64,000 bases of DNA from JAKACA01 sp963735115 (lineage in GTDB: Bacteria; Actinomycetota; Acidimicrobiia; Acidimicrobiales; Bog-793), in NCBI GenBank assembly GCA_963735115.1, contig CAVTJR010000001.1, forward strand, positions 1,116,001 to 1,180,000, read 5' to 3'. Below, piece after piece: positions 1-8,228 of the stretch; position 1 is the first letter of the stretch, and the number at the start of each line of letters is the position of its first letter. The notes under the pieces are model-generated. The model was not told the origin of the DNA, did not search any database, and saw only the letters and a list, made by a program, of their open reading frames with translations. The position numbers and the translations under genes were made by a program.

Positions 1-9
1 AAGGAGGGG

Positions 10-471
10 ATGATGGCTACTGATGCATCGTCATTGCTTGGGTCGCCGCAGATCGCGGGAGTGAGGGTCGCGGCTGTGGGCGTGGCCAGGGCGTCTGCAC
101 GCACGATGGGCGGAGTTGCGGGCGGAGTGCTCGGCGACGTGCTCGGAGGCAAGATCGTAGGAGTTGACGCCATTCCAGCGCAGACACCTCAGTTCGGACG
201 TCTCGGTTTCCTCGCGCTCACGCAAACCGAGCTTGCGCTGACCACGATGAAAGGGAGCATGATCCCCAAGCCGTTTAAAGTTGTCGCTCGCGTTCCGCGG
301 AGCGAAGTGATTTCGGCGGAGCTCGGGACAGGCGTTGTCGCGCCCCTGACGATCAGGTTCGCGGGCGGCAAGATCTGGCAGGTCGAGGTTTCAAAGCTCG
401 TCCAGAAAGACGCCCGCGCCCTTGCCGATGCGCTCCACGGTACCGCGACGGGTGTAGCACAAGCTGACTGA
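10..471 (+). CDS. Hypothetical protein, 153 aa
   Basis: I do not recognise the family. The start is well supported: AAGGAGG lies at positions 1-7, just upstream of two consecutive ATG codons (10 and 13). Residues 20-50 are rich in Gly, Ala and Val (AGGVLGDVLGGKIVG), and the C-terminal two thirds alternate short beta-like segments (LALTTMKG, KVVARVPRSEV, PLTIRFAGGKIWQVEV). That pattern resembles the PH-like fold of small actinobacterial proteins of unknown function. There is no signal peptide or clear membrane segment. It is followed directly by the IS3 element. Confidence 0.75.
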   Translation: MMATDASSLLGSPQIAGVRVAAVGVARASARTMGGVAGGVLGDVLGGKIVGVDAIPAQTPQFGRLGFLALTQTELALTTMKGSMIPKPFKVVARVPRSEVISAELGTGVVAPLTIRFAGGKIWQVEVSKLVQKDARALADALHGTATGVAQAD

Positions 472-592
472 GCGCGCCCTCGTTCTCGGGGGGCAGGGGT
501 GCCTTCCGCACATGACGCGATCCGGAAGCGCGGTACGGCGGTTCGCGGCGAGGCTGACCCTTCTGCTTCGATCAGTGGCTGTCGGGTAAGAA

Positions 593-1520
593 TCAGAGCG
601 ACCGCAACCGGTTCCATCTTGGCCGGTAGTTGGCCTCGTATTCGATCGGCGGCAGGTACCCGATCGAAGAGTGAAGCCGGGCTGCGTTGTACCAGTGGAC
701 CCACTCGGCCGTCTCTCGTTCGACCTCGGTGGCGCCGATGAAGGTGCGGGGGTGCAGCCCAATGAGCTCGGTCTTGTAGAGGCCGATCGTCGACTCCATC
801 AGCGCGTCGTCGAGCGCGTCCCCGACGGTGCCGATCGAGGGGGCCATGCCGGCATCAGCGAGCGCCTGGGTGGACACGATCGCCGTGTACTGGCGAGCCG
901 GCGTCAGGGTGGAACACGAGGCCCTTGGAGGTGAAGCGAGCGTCGCTGCGCCTGCGCGTGAAGAGGGCCTGTTCGAGGGCGGACATGACGAGCGGGGTTG
1001 CCTTGGAGCTCGAGACCCGCCAGCCGAGGATTCGTCTCGAGCACACGTCGGTGACGAAGCTGACGTAGCAGAACCCGGGAATCGTCCACACGTAGGTGAA
1101 GTCCGCAACCCACCAATGGTCGGGTCGGGTCGGGGTGTCCCAGGCCCTCTTGATGAGGTCCGGGTGCCGAGGCGCTCCCCGGTCGGGGCGCGTGGTGACC
1201 GTGTGGTGGGTTCCACGCCGCACACCACAGATGCCGAGGATGCCCATCAGCCGGGCGACCTGGTCCCGCCCGACGTCGTGGCCTGCCCGGCGCATGGCCT
1301 CCCAGCATTTCTTCACCCCATAGAGGCTGCGGTTGGCCCGGTAGAGGTCGAGGAGGGTGTTGGCCATCTGCGCGTCGCGAAAGCCGGCGTCCGACACCGG
1401 CCTCGACCGACGGGCGTAGTAGGTGCTCGGGGCGATCGGCACGTCGTGCTCACAGAGCACTCGGCAGATCGGCTCGACCCCGAAGCGGTCTCTGTAGGCC
1501 TCGATGTAGGCGACGATCAG
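593..1520 (-). pseudogene. IS3-family transposase OrfB, frame-disrupted
   Basis: This is the DDE integrase half of an IS3 transposase. The N-terminal HTH_21-like part (PIAPSTYYARRSRP) and the first catalytic Asp (DHWWVADFTYV) are read in one frame. The second Asp lies in GLVFHPDAGS, after which the frame is lost. The remainder, with QYTAIVSTQAL, the catalytic Glu region (DDALMESTIGLYKTELI) and the C-terminal WHWYN-like segment, continues in another frame to the stop at 593. The switch is explained by one extra G at about 892-893 (TCGCAG became TCGCCAG on the coding strand). The segment above 1460 has no start codon and would be reached by -1 frameshifting from OrfA, possibly at GTTTTTC (1550-1556). 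Confidence 0.85.
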
Positions 1521-1843
1521 CGCAGTTGACGGTCGAGCTCCGCCGCCGCGAAAAACGCCGAGGCCGTCTTCAAGATCTCGTTCGCCCGGCGCAGCTCGGC
1601 GTTCTCCCGGCGGAGAGCCTGCAGCTCGGAGGCGGCGTCGGTTGTCACGCCCGGCCGCTGCCCGGCGTTGATCTCGGTCTGTTCGATCCAGCCACGCATC
1701 GTCTCGGGATGGACACCGAGCAGCTCGCCGATCCGACGCCGAATCGATCGCGCCGTCTCGTCGGGAAAGTCACGCCGGCGTTCCTGGAACATCCTCACCG
1801 CTCGCTCGCGGGTCTCCTTGTCGTACTTCCTCGGTGCAGGCAC
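1517..1843 (-). CDS. IS3-family transposase OrfA (HTH)
   Basis: This 108-aa protein matches the first ORF of IS3 elements. It has an N-terminal HTH (KETRERAVRMFQER, then LLGVHPETMRGWIEQ) and a C-terminal leucine zipper (ELQALRRENAELRRANEIL) used for DNA binding and dimerisation. The start is GTG at 1843, preceded by AAGGGAGAATGAGCT on the coding strand. The stop at 1517 lies inside the overlapping OrfB frame, so the transposase proper would be an OrfAB fusion. Confidence 0.88.
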   Translation of the reverse strand: MPAPRKYDKETRERAVRMFQERRRDFPDETARSIRRRIGELLGVHPETMRGWIEQTEINAGQRPGVTTDAASELQALRRENAELRRANEILKTASAFFAAAELDRQLR

Positions 1844-1895
1844 AGCTCATTCTCCCTTGTGAGATCAGAGCCTCCATCAAATCCAGGGTGCTTCA

Positions 1896-2636
1896 TTACA
1901 GCATGACGATCAACATGTAACCCATCGTCACGCACATGGCGATGTGACACGCCGCTTTGAGGCCAGGCGCGAGCCACCGGCGGCTCGGATCGTTCTTGGT
2001 GACCTCATCGAAATCGTCGGGGGCCGGCAAGCCGGGAGGCCGGTCAGCGGAACGCACAGGCGAGCCGCCGCCGGCAAGCTGGACCACGGGCACGGGCTTT
2101 GGCGCTTCTGTCCAGCTCGGCGACCACCGTCCGGCGCCATCGAGCTCCCAAACGGCCGAAGCCAGCAGCACGAAGAGGAAGAGGAGAGGAAGCCCTACGA
2201 AGTCGGTGGTCGTGCCGGTGGCGCCGGTCATTCCCATTCCCCCGCCCGCCGAGGACCCGGCGGTCGGCGACGCCGCCAGATACATGTAGAGCATCGCCAA
2301 CGCCATCACGACGTGAGTCACGTAATGGGAAAGGTGATGAACGTGGTCTTCGTCTCGACCGCTGAGGCCGTGTCGTGCGGTGAACCCGTAGCACCTCCAT
2401 ATAAACCATAGGGCGACGACGACGAACACGAATTCCCACACGGCGGTCGGAATCGGGTTGATGGCTGATACCAACATGCCTGCCATCGCCACTCCCATGA
2501 GGATGTGGGTGATGTCGATGTCCGCGTGAGTCGGCCGTGACCAACGCCACGACGCCAGCAGGCGGCCGGCACTGTAGACCGCCACGAGGATCATCACTGC
2601 GGCGAAGAGGTCGGCCAGCCACGTCGGACCTGACAT
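1896..2636 (-). CDS. DUF5134 integral membrane protein
   Basis: This 246-aa multi-pass membrane protein resembles DUF5134 proteins of actinobacteria. Hydrophobic segments include WLADLFAAVMILVAVYSAGR, ILMGVAMAGMLVSAI, WEFVFVVVALWFIW, VVMALAMLYMYLAA and a last one at the extreme C-terminus. A His/Met-rich loop (DEDHVHHLSHYVTHVVM, then GGGMGMTG) could bind metal; that is my inference. The ATG at 2636 has GGAAGGAG eight bases upstream and sits one base after the stop of the gene before it, so the two are co-translated. The pair runs divergently from a Cu+ ATPase, suggesting a role in copper handling. The IS3 element lies immediately downstream without cutting the frame. Confidence 0.8.
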   Translation of the reverse strand: MSGPTWLADLFAAVMILVAVYSAGRLLASWRWSRPTHADIDITHILMGVAMAGMLVSAINPIPTAVWEFVFVVVALWFIWRCYGFTARHGLSGRDEDHVHHLSHYVTHVVMALAMLYMYLAASPTAGSSAGGGMGMTGATGTTTDFVGLPLLFLFVLLASAVWELDGAGRWSPSWTEAPKPVPVVQLAGGGSPVRSADRPPGLPAPDDFDEVTKNDPSRRWLAPGLKAACHIAMCVTMGYMLIVML

Positions 2637-2637
2637 C

Positions 2638-3609
2638 TCAGACTCCTTCCGGCGCAGGATCGGCCGCGCGCCTCCAGTACGAAATGCTGAGAAGGACCAG
2701 CAAGGGACCGGAGTTGACGTCCGTGGCCCCGTTCGTGAACAGCGCCCCGAAGTTCTCCCCGACGATCCAGATAGCGATGCCGAGCACAATCGCTGCCACC
2801 AGGGTGGCATTCGCGACCCGCGCCGGGAGGAACGTCCCGACCGCCACGATCGCCAGAAGCACGGCGAGCACAACCATGACGACCAACCCCCGGTGGTCGA
2901 CCAGCCTGGCGGTGTGCCGGTCGAGCGAAGCCACCCAACCAGGCTCACCTGTCGTTTCGGCCCCGATCAAGGAGGAGAGGCCGTCGGAGGAGCGGTTCTC
3001 GCCGAGCACGGCGAAGTAGGCGAGAGACGCCCAGAGTACGAACCACAGAGCCTTCGCGACTCGCTCGCCGACCATTTGCGCAGCAGTGAACGAAGGACTG
3101 CGTCCGGCACGGTCGCTCGGCCAGAGCAGCACAGCCAGCAAGGCGTAGATCATCACGGCACCGGGGGCACCATTGACCGGGTTGGCGGCCCCCGAGACGA
3201 CACCACCGAGGCCCTCACCGACCCACCACACGCCGAGGGACCATACGATCGAGGCCGCCAATGCCACCCGCGTGGTGGGGCGCCATGCGATGCCGAGACC
3301 GATGGCAACCTGAAAGACGGCGAAGAACGAATCCGCCAGCACGGCGTGATGAGCGATCAGAGTGCCGGACCACGTGATCGGGCTGGCGATCAGTGAGGGG
3401 TTCCCGGCAGCAGTCATGGGGATCATCTGGTTGCCAAAGGCACGAGTGAAGAAGAAGGCCTGCAACTGGAGCATCCCGTCAAGCAGCCAGATCGAGGCGA
3501 GGACGAGCTGCAACTTCCGCAGGTGCTCCGGGCGAGCCCATGCCCGAGCTGATATTGCTCCGGCTCTGGGAGCCATCGAAGAGGGGAGGGCGCTGCTGAT
3601 GTCGCTCAT
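2638..3609 (-). CDS. Multi-pass membrane protein, DoxX-like, internally duplicated
   Basis: This 323-aa protein has about eight predicted membrane segments and no soluble domain. The same motif occurs in both halves: VGEGLGG followed by GAANPVNGAPG, and VGENFGA followed by GATDVNSGP, each after a Trp-rich helix. This suggests an internal duplication of a four-helix unit. It resembles DoxX/DoxD-type membrane proteins, but I cannot assign a function. I chose the ATG at 3609 (MSDISSALPSS) rather than 3717 because the longer form adds an Arg-rich tail without a ribosome site. It is the first gene of an operon with the DUF5134 gene, facing the copper ATPase. Confidence 0.65.
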   Translation of the reverse strand: MSDISSALPSSMAPRAGAISARAWARPEHLRKLQLVLASIWLLDGMLQLQAFFFTRAFGNQMIPMTAAGNPSLIASPITWSGTLIAHHAVLADSFFAVFQVAIGLGIAWRPTTRVALAASIVWSLGVWWVGEGLGGVVSGAANPVNGAPGAVMIYALLAVLLWPSDRAGRSPSFTAAQMVGERVAKALWFVLWASLAYFAVLGENRSSDGLSSLIGAETTGEPGWVASLDRHTARLVDHRGLVVMVVLAVLLAIVAVGTFLPARVANATLVAAIVLGIAIWIVGENFGALFTNGATDVNSGPLLVLLSISYWRRAADPAPEGV

Positions 3610-3894
3610 GACCGCCCCGTTGCTCGATTCACTTGATCGGCCCCCGTTGTTGCGACGTCTGTCTGCCCTGGCTGCATACCGCCAGTCGGCATCGAGCCGT
3701 CGGATCCCTCTCAGCATCTAAGTAGTGCACCCAGCAGGGAGAAAAGTTCCGACGACAGCTCTTCCAGCGAGCAAACATCGCCATGATCGCATCGCCGCCG
3801 TCCGGTCTCCGCCGATGCCGGGCGGCGAGTACGTGGACGAGGCTGCCGTCGCCCGCTAACTTCCCAGGGAGCGCCACGGGCCTTCGGCTCGTTC

Positions 3895-6201
3895 ATGCAG
3901 GTAGTACCGAAGGTGATCACTGGACCCAAACGATCCGGGACGTCTCTCATCGTGACTTCCACCCAGTTCACGACTCCGCCGGACGCCGAGCTTTCGCTCG
4001 CCATCGGTGGCATGACCTGTGGCGCCTGTGCTTCCCGGATCCAGCGGCGACTGAATGAGCTCGACGGTGTGCAGGCCAGCGTCAACTACGCCTCCGAGCT
4101 CGCCAGCGTCGTGCTTCGGCCGGACATACCCGTGCATCGCCTCATCGAGGAGATCCGGTCGGTCGGGTACGACGCCAGCGTTGTGCCGGAGCCGACGGAC
4201 GCCACTGAGGGTGTCAACGATCTCGACGACCGCGTACATATCCTGGGCCGGCGGCTACTGGTCGCGGCTCTTCTGCTCATGCCGCTGTGCGACGCGTCGC
4301 TACTGTTCTCGCTCGTCCCGGCCGTTCGCTTTTCTGGCTGGCAATGGCTCGTAGTCGTTCTGGCCGCGCCGGTCGTGACCTGGGCCGCATGGCCGTTCCA
4401 CAAGGCCGCCCTGAGTGCCGCCCGGCATGGAACCTGTTCGATGGACACGCTCGTGTCGTTGGGCATCGTGGCGGCGACCGGCTGGTCGGTGTACTCCATG
4501 TTCTGGCGCCACAGCCTGCCGACGTCACGGTCAGCCTTCTTCTTGATCACCCATCAATCGGGAGGTGCGATCTACTTCGACGTCGCCGCCGGAGTCACGA
4601 CCTTCCTGCTCGCCGGCCGGTACTTCGAGGCCGTGTCCAAGCGTCGTACCGGCAACGTCTTGCGCTCGCTGGCAGCGATTGCTGCGAAGGACGTAGCCGT
4701 CCTCGACGTCTCAGGATTTGAGCGTCGGCTCCCCCTCTCCCAACTCAGGGTCGAAGACTGTTTCGTTGTGCGCCCGGGAGAGACCGTCGCCACCGACGGC
4801 GAAGTCGTCGCCGGGCGCTCGGCAATCGATCGCAGCGCCATGACGGGCGAGTCGCTTCCCGTCGACGTGGCTCCATCTGACCACGTGCTGGGCGGCACGG
4901 TTGTTGTCGGCGGTCGTTTGGTAGTGCGGGCGACGAAGGTCGGGCGGGACACCCAACTGGCTCACATGATGCGACTTGTCGAGGACGCTCAGAACGGCAA
5001 AGCCTCAGTGCAGCGGCTGGCCGATCGGGTCTCGGGCGTCTTCGTTCCCGCCGTGCTCGTGTTCGCGACGTTGACGCTCTTCGGGTGGCTGCTTGCTGGT
5101 GGGTCCGCAGAGCAGGCGTTCAACGCTTCCCTCTCCGTGCTCATCATCGCCTGTCCCTGCGCCCTCGGACTGGCGACGCCGACCGCCTTGCTGGTCGCCT
5201 CCGGTCGCGGCGCCAGCCTCGGCATCTTCTTCAAGAACTACCAGTCACTCGAAGCCTCTCGCCAGATCGACACCGTGGTGCTCGACAAGACCGGGACCGT
5301 TACGGAGGGGCGCATGTCGGTCACCGATGTGGAGGGAGCTCCCGGGATCGAGCGCGCCACGCTGCTTCGCTGGGCCGGAGCGCTCGAGAATGCCTCTGAG
5401 CACGCCGTCGCTCGAGCGATCGCCGCCACCGCGCTGCAGGAGCTCGAAGTCCTGCCTCCGGTCGATGGCTTTCTTGCCCTGCCAGGACTCGGCGCCAGGG
5501 GACTTGTTGATGGGCACGAGGTCTCGATCGGGAGAAGTCAGCTTCTCGCCGGCGGACCCGTTGCCACGCCAGCAAGCCTGGCAGCGAGGTGCCAGGAGTG
5601 GGAAGAGCTAGGACGGACCGCCGTGCTTGTGGCGTGTGACGGTGCTGTGGTCGGAGCACTTGCGGTGGCCGATACGGTGCGAGCGTCGGCTGCGGGAGCT
5701 GTGAACGCGTTGCAAGGACTCGGGCTGCGCTGCATCCTCTTGACCGGGGACAACGAACCCACGGCTCGTGCCATCGGCGCGGCGATCGGAGTAAGCGAGG
5801 TGGTGGCGGGCGCCCTGCCGGCGGACAAAGTCGCCCTGATCCGGCGCCTGCAAGACCAAGGCCGATCGGTTGCCATGGTGGGCGATGGCATCAACGACGG
5901 CCCGGCGTTGGCGAGCGCCGACCTCGGCCTTGCGATCGGGTCGGGGACTGACGTGGCCATCAATGCTGCGGACCTCATCATCGTGCGCGACGACCTTGGA
6001 GTCGTGGCGACGGCCATCGGTTTGGCCCGCCGGACGCTGCGGACGATTCACGGCAATCTCGCTTGGGCCTTCGCCTACAACGTCGCTGCGATTCCTCTGG
6101 CAGCGTTCGGACGCCTCAATCCGCTCATTGCGGCTGCGGCCATGGCTCTGTCATCTGGTTTCGTTGTGTACAACAGTTCGAGACTCCGACACGCTGCTTG
6201 A
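3895..6201 (+). CDS. Cu+-exporting P1B-type ATPase (CopA/CtpV-like)
   Basis: This 768-aa heavy-metal P-type ATPase has all landmarks. The N-terminal HMA domain has GMTCGAC (Cys42 and Cys45). There are two membrane pairs before the actuator loop with TGES. The metal-binding CPC is at 420-422, the phosphorylated Asp464 is in DKTGT, SEHA stands in place of the usual SEHP, and the hinge GDGINDGPAL is near 663. The last helices carry AYN and MALSS, the signature of Cu+-specific P1B-1 pumps. It should export cuprous ions across the membrane. No CsoR or CueR regulator lies in the window. The ATG at 3895 has no clear ribosome site, and a GTG at 3952 (TSTQFTTPPDA) is a possible alternative start. The roughly 285 bases upstream, shared with the divergent operon, hold no recognised operator. 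Confidence 0.9.
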   Translation: MQVVPKVITGPKRSGTSLIVTSTQFTTPPDAELSLAIGGMTCGACASRIQRRLNELDGVQASVNYASELASVVLRPDIPVHRLIEEIRSVGYDASVVPEPTDATEGVNDLDDRVHILGRRLLVAALLLMPLCDASLLFSLVPAVRFSGWQWLVVVLAAPVVTWAAWPFHKAALSAARHGTCSMDTLVSLGIVAATGWSVYSMFWRHSLPTSRSAFFLITHQSGGAIYFDVAAGVTTFLLAGRYFEAVSKRRTGNVLRSLAAIAAKDVAVLDVSGFERRLPLSQLRVEDCFVVRPGETVATDGEVVAGRSAIDRSAMTGESLPVDVAPSDHVLGGTVVVGGRLVVRATKVGRDTQLAHMMRLVEDAQNGKASVQRLADRVSGVFVPAVLVFATLTLFGWLLAGGSAEQAFNASLSVLIIACPCALGLATPTALLVASGRGASLGIFFKNYQSLEASRQIDTVVLDKTGTVTEGRMSVTDVEGAPGIERATLLRWAGALENASEHAVARAIAATALQELEVLPPVDGFLALPGLGARGLVDGHEVSIGRSQLLAGGPVATPASLAARCQEWEELGRTAVLVACDGAVVGALAVADTVRASAAGAVNALQGLGLRCILLTGDNEPTARAIGAAIGVSEVVAGALPADKVALIRRLQDQGRSVAMVGDGINDGPALASADLGLAIGSGTDVAINAADLIIVRDDLGVVATAIGLARRTLRTIHGNLAWAFAYNVAAIPLAAFGRLNPLIAAAAMALSSGFVVYNSSRLRHAA

Positions 6202-6237
6202 CCGGGTCCGCAAACTCCCCGATGAGAGGGAAGAACC

Positions 6238-6323
6238 GTGGCGACATCAGTGACGGTCGCCCCGTCGAGCACCTCGTAGACCGCCTTCGTCCGCTGTTCC
6301 ACGACACCGAGCTCCACGAGCAC
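6238..6323 (-). pseudogene. 5' fragment of an IS481-like transposase
   Basis: About 29 codons read LVELGVVEQRTKAVYEVLDG and then ATVTDVA, which is the conserved N-terminus of IS481-type transposases just before their HTH. A strong AAGGAGG lies upstream of the GTG at 6323, so this is a genuine gene start. After VTDVAT the similarity stops abruptly where the 3' end of the copper ATPase region begins. No integrase core follows. I read it as the remnant of a deleted element. Confidence 0.6.
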
Positions 6324-6417
6324 AGGGCCTCCTTCGCATCTGTCGGCAGGTGATGCCGACAGCGAAGAAGGTGGCGACGGCGAACTGGTGGATGCTCAGG
6401 ACACCCGAGGTGTAAAG

Positions 6418-6487
6418 CAGGTACCGGAGCCAGTGTCGCCCAGGTACCGGAACCGCGTCCTGAAACTGTCAAACAGGTACCGGAGCC
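6418..6487. repeat. Three direct repeats CAGGTACCGGARCC
   Basis: Near-identical 14-mers start at 6418, 6441 and 6474. The third is followed by GGTGTCAAGCATGAACCGGG, which partly repeats its TGTCAAACA..ACCGG context. Arrays like this occur at the ends of some insertion sequences. The array lies just upstream of the IS481-like fragment and is oriented as its 5' end would be, so it is probably the terminal region of the same decayed element. Confidence 0.6.
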
Positions 6488-6617
6488 ACGGTGTCAAGCA
6501 TGAACCGGGCTCGCACACACATGTCGCACGGTCAACTATGTTGGAGGGCTTGTTGGCGGAGGGCAAGCACCCAAGCCTGCGGTTTCCAGATATCCCCGTT
6601 ACCTGGACTTTAAGTAG

Positions 6618-6690
6618 CACCCCCAACGGGATTCGAACCCGTGCTACCACCTTGAAAGGGTGGCGTCCTAGGCCGCTAGACGATGGGGGC
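6618..6690 (-). tRNA. tRNA-Glu (anticodon TTC)
   Basis: The coding strand begins GCCCCCATCGTCTAGCGG at 6690 and ends TGGGGGT plus discriminator G at 6618, 73 bases in all. The anticodon loop CTTTCAA sits in a CCACC/GGTGG stem, and the T arm reads ACGGGTTCGAATCCCGT. The acceptor stem closes with a G-T pair at its outermost position. No CCA is encoded. Confidence 0.95.
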
Positions 6691-6788
6691 AACGGCCGGG
6701 GGAACCGCCGGCAAGACGCGCCGAGGTTACCAGCGGTTGTGCCGAGCTTTGGCCGAAGGTCACCTCCCTTCGGGTGTATGAGCATCCC

Positions 6789-8228
6789 CTAGGGCGAAAG
6801 CAGCCAGTCGCTCCCCTCGGCGGTGTCCCGAACCTCGACGCCCAGACCGTCGAGGCGTTGGCGGATCCAGTCCGCTTCGTCGAAGCGGCGCTCCTCCCGC
6901 GCTCGACCTCGCAGCTCGAGCATCGTCTCCACGAACGGCCCGAGCACCTCGCGTGGGTCCCGTAGCCCTGTCTCGCCGGCCCGCCCCAGCTCGACCACGA
7001 GGGAGCGCAAGCTGGCCCTCGCCCGGTCCATGGCGTCACCGAAGGGGATGTCGGTGGACCACTCGGTGATCTGCGTTTCGAGCTCGAGCACCTCGCCGAC
7101 GGCGCCCGCCACATCCCGGCGAGCGAGCGCCTCGGCGAAACCGCTCTCTCGCTCCCTCACCAACGCGATGAGAGGCGAGTCTGTGAACACCGCCGCCGGC
7201 GCGGGCGAGGCGGGGGAGTGAGCGGTGGGCTCGCCGGCTTCAGCGGCATCCGAGCGGGCGTCCGCCTCCTCGTGCTGCCCCGAGGTGACCGAGACGCCGG
7301 CACGCCCGCCGCCGTCGGCGAGGTTGCGAGACAAATCCGCAGCCGTTTCCAGGATCTCGTCGAACTTCACCTGTGTGCCGGCCGGGAACGTGCGAGACCG
7401 TCCTGACACTCTGATGGTGACGACGCCGAGCCCGGCGATGGTACCGACACGCTCGTCGAGATCGAAGGTGACCGCCGTGTGCTCGTCGACGCCGAGCACG
7501 AAGCTCTCGGGGGGGAGTTGCGTCTCGAGGAAGGCGAGGCGGCGCTCGCCGAGGTAGCAGAAACGCGTGTCGTGCGTGCCTCCCTCGGCGTTGTTGTAGT
7601 GGGGGATGACAGCGGCCCGCATCCCGAGCGAGGACATCAGGTCGAGCCCGGCCAGCCAGTACGGGTCGGCGCCGACTTTGTAGATCTCGTAGACGGGCAC
7701 GGTGCTCACCCCGAGGGTCAGGGCGGCCGCCGAGGAGAACGTGAGGCCGCCCCCATGGGCGAGCATCTCGTTGAGGAGGGAGGGGACGACGGTCGAGGTC
7801 CACTTACGGAGGGCGTAGCTCGGGCTTCCCGGTCCCGTGAACACGTAGCGGGCGCGGCGCACCGCTGACACGAGGCGTTCCTCCGCGAAGGCATCGCCGA
7901 CGGTAGGAGACCAGACCGCCCCGGAGGCTGTTTCGGCGGCCGGCGTGGCCGAGATGCCAGCCACCTCGATCTCGGCCCGCAAGCTCTCGGCGAAGTAGCG
8001 GCGGATCCGCTCGCACAGCTCGGGGGCGTTTTCCTGAAAGGCGAAAGGGGTGTCCAACAACACGGCCGGCACAGGCTCCGGACCAAGCCGTTCCAGCATC
8101 GCCCGATGCACCTTGACCATCGTGGGGGCGATCTCGCCGGAACCCATGATCGTGAGCAGGCGTGACGAGCCATCCGAGTCGGAGGGGAGTGCGCCCGACT
8201 GCAGAGCCGAACCGTCGGCTGTGCTCAT
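6789..8228 (-). CDS. Peptidase S51-like protein fused to a CysRS-type C-terminal domain
   Basis: This 479-aa protein has two unrelated parts. Residues about 20-310 look like the type 1 glutamine amidotransferase/peptidase S51 (cyanophycinase-like) fold: LLTIMGSGEIAPTMVK at the start, YVFTGPGSPSYAL, then GGGLTFSSAAALTLG, where one of the two serines would be the nucleophile. Residues about 385-479 resemble the C-terminal helical domain of cysteinyl-tRNA synthetase (REERRFDEADWIRQRLDGLG then VEVRDTAEGSDWLL). A disordered Ala/Ser/Pro linker joins them. No tRNA synthetase catalytic core is present. The ATG at 8228 overlaps the stop of the preceding gene (ATGA) and has GAAGAGGGGTG upstream. It ends the ctaA-clpS-DUF2017 operon. 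The substrate is unknown. Confidence 0.75.
   Translation of the reverse strand: MSTADGSALQSGALPSDSDGSSRLLTIMGSGEIAPTMVKVHRAMLERLGPEPVPAVLLDTPFAFQENAPELCERIRRYFAESLRAEIEVAGISATPAAETASGAVWSPTVGDAFAEERLVSAVRRARYVFTGPGSPSYALRKWTSTVVPSLLNEMLAHGGGLTFSSAAALTLGVSTVPVYEIYKVGADPYWLAGLDLMSSLGMRAAVIPHYNNAEGGTHDTRFCYLGERRLAFLETQLPPESFVLGVDEHTAVTFDLDERVGTIAGLGVVTIRVSGRSRTFPAGTQVKFDEILETAADLSRNLADGGGRAGVSVTSGQHEEADARSDAAEAGEPTAHSPASPAPAAVFTDSPLIALVRERESGFAEALARRDVAGAVGEVLELETQITEWSTDIPFGDAMDRARASLRSLVVELGRAGETGLRDPREVLGPFVETMLELRGRAREERRFDEADWIRQRLDGLGVEVRDTAEGSDWLLSP

Larger units (their letters stand above)
593..1843 (-). mobile_element. IS3-family insertion sequence (coding part)
   Basis: Two consecutive minus-strand frames encode an IS3-type OrfA (HTH) and an OrfB (DDE integrase), with OrfB in the -1 frame relative to OrfA as usual for the family. 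The coordinates cover only the coding part. I could not find convincing terminal inverted repeats or a target duplication in the flanks (about 550-592 and 1844-1900). The element ends close to the intact 3' end of the DUF5134 gene at 1896. OrfB carries a one-base insertion, so the copy is probably inactive as read. Confidence 0.85.

Noticed and set aside
550..1900. Terminal inverted repeats and target duplication of the IS3 element
   Set aside because: Comparing both flanks by eye gave only short, imperfect matches, so no ends are claimed.
6075..6323. The whole 82-aa minus-strand frame as a gene
   Set aside because: Only the first 29 codons resemble a transposase; the rest is antisense to the copper ATPase.
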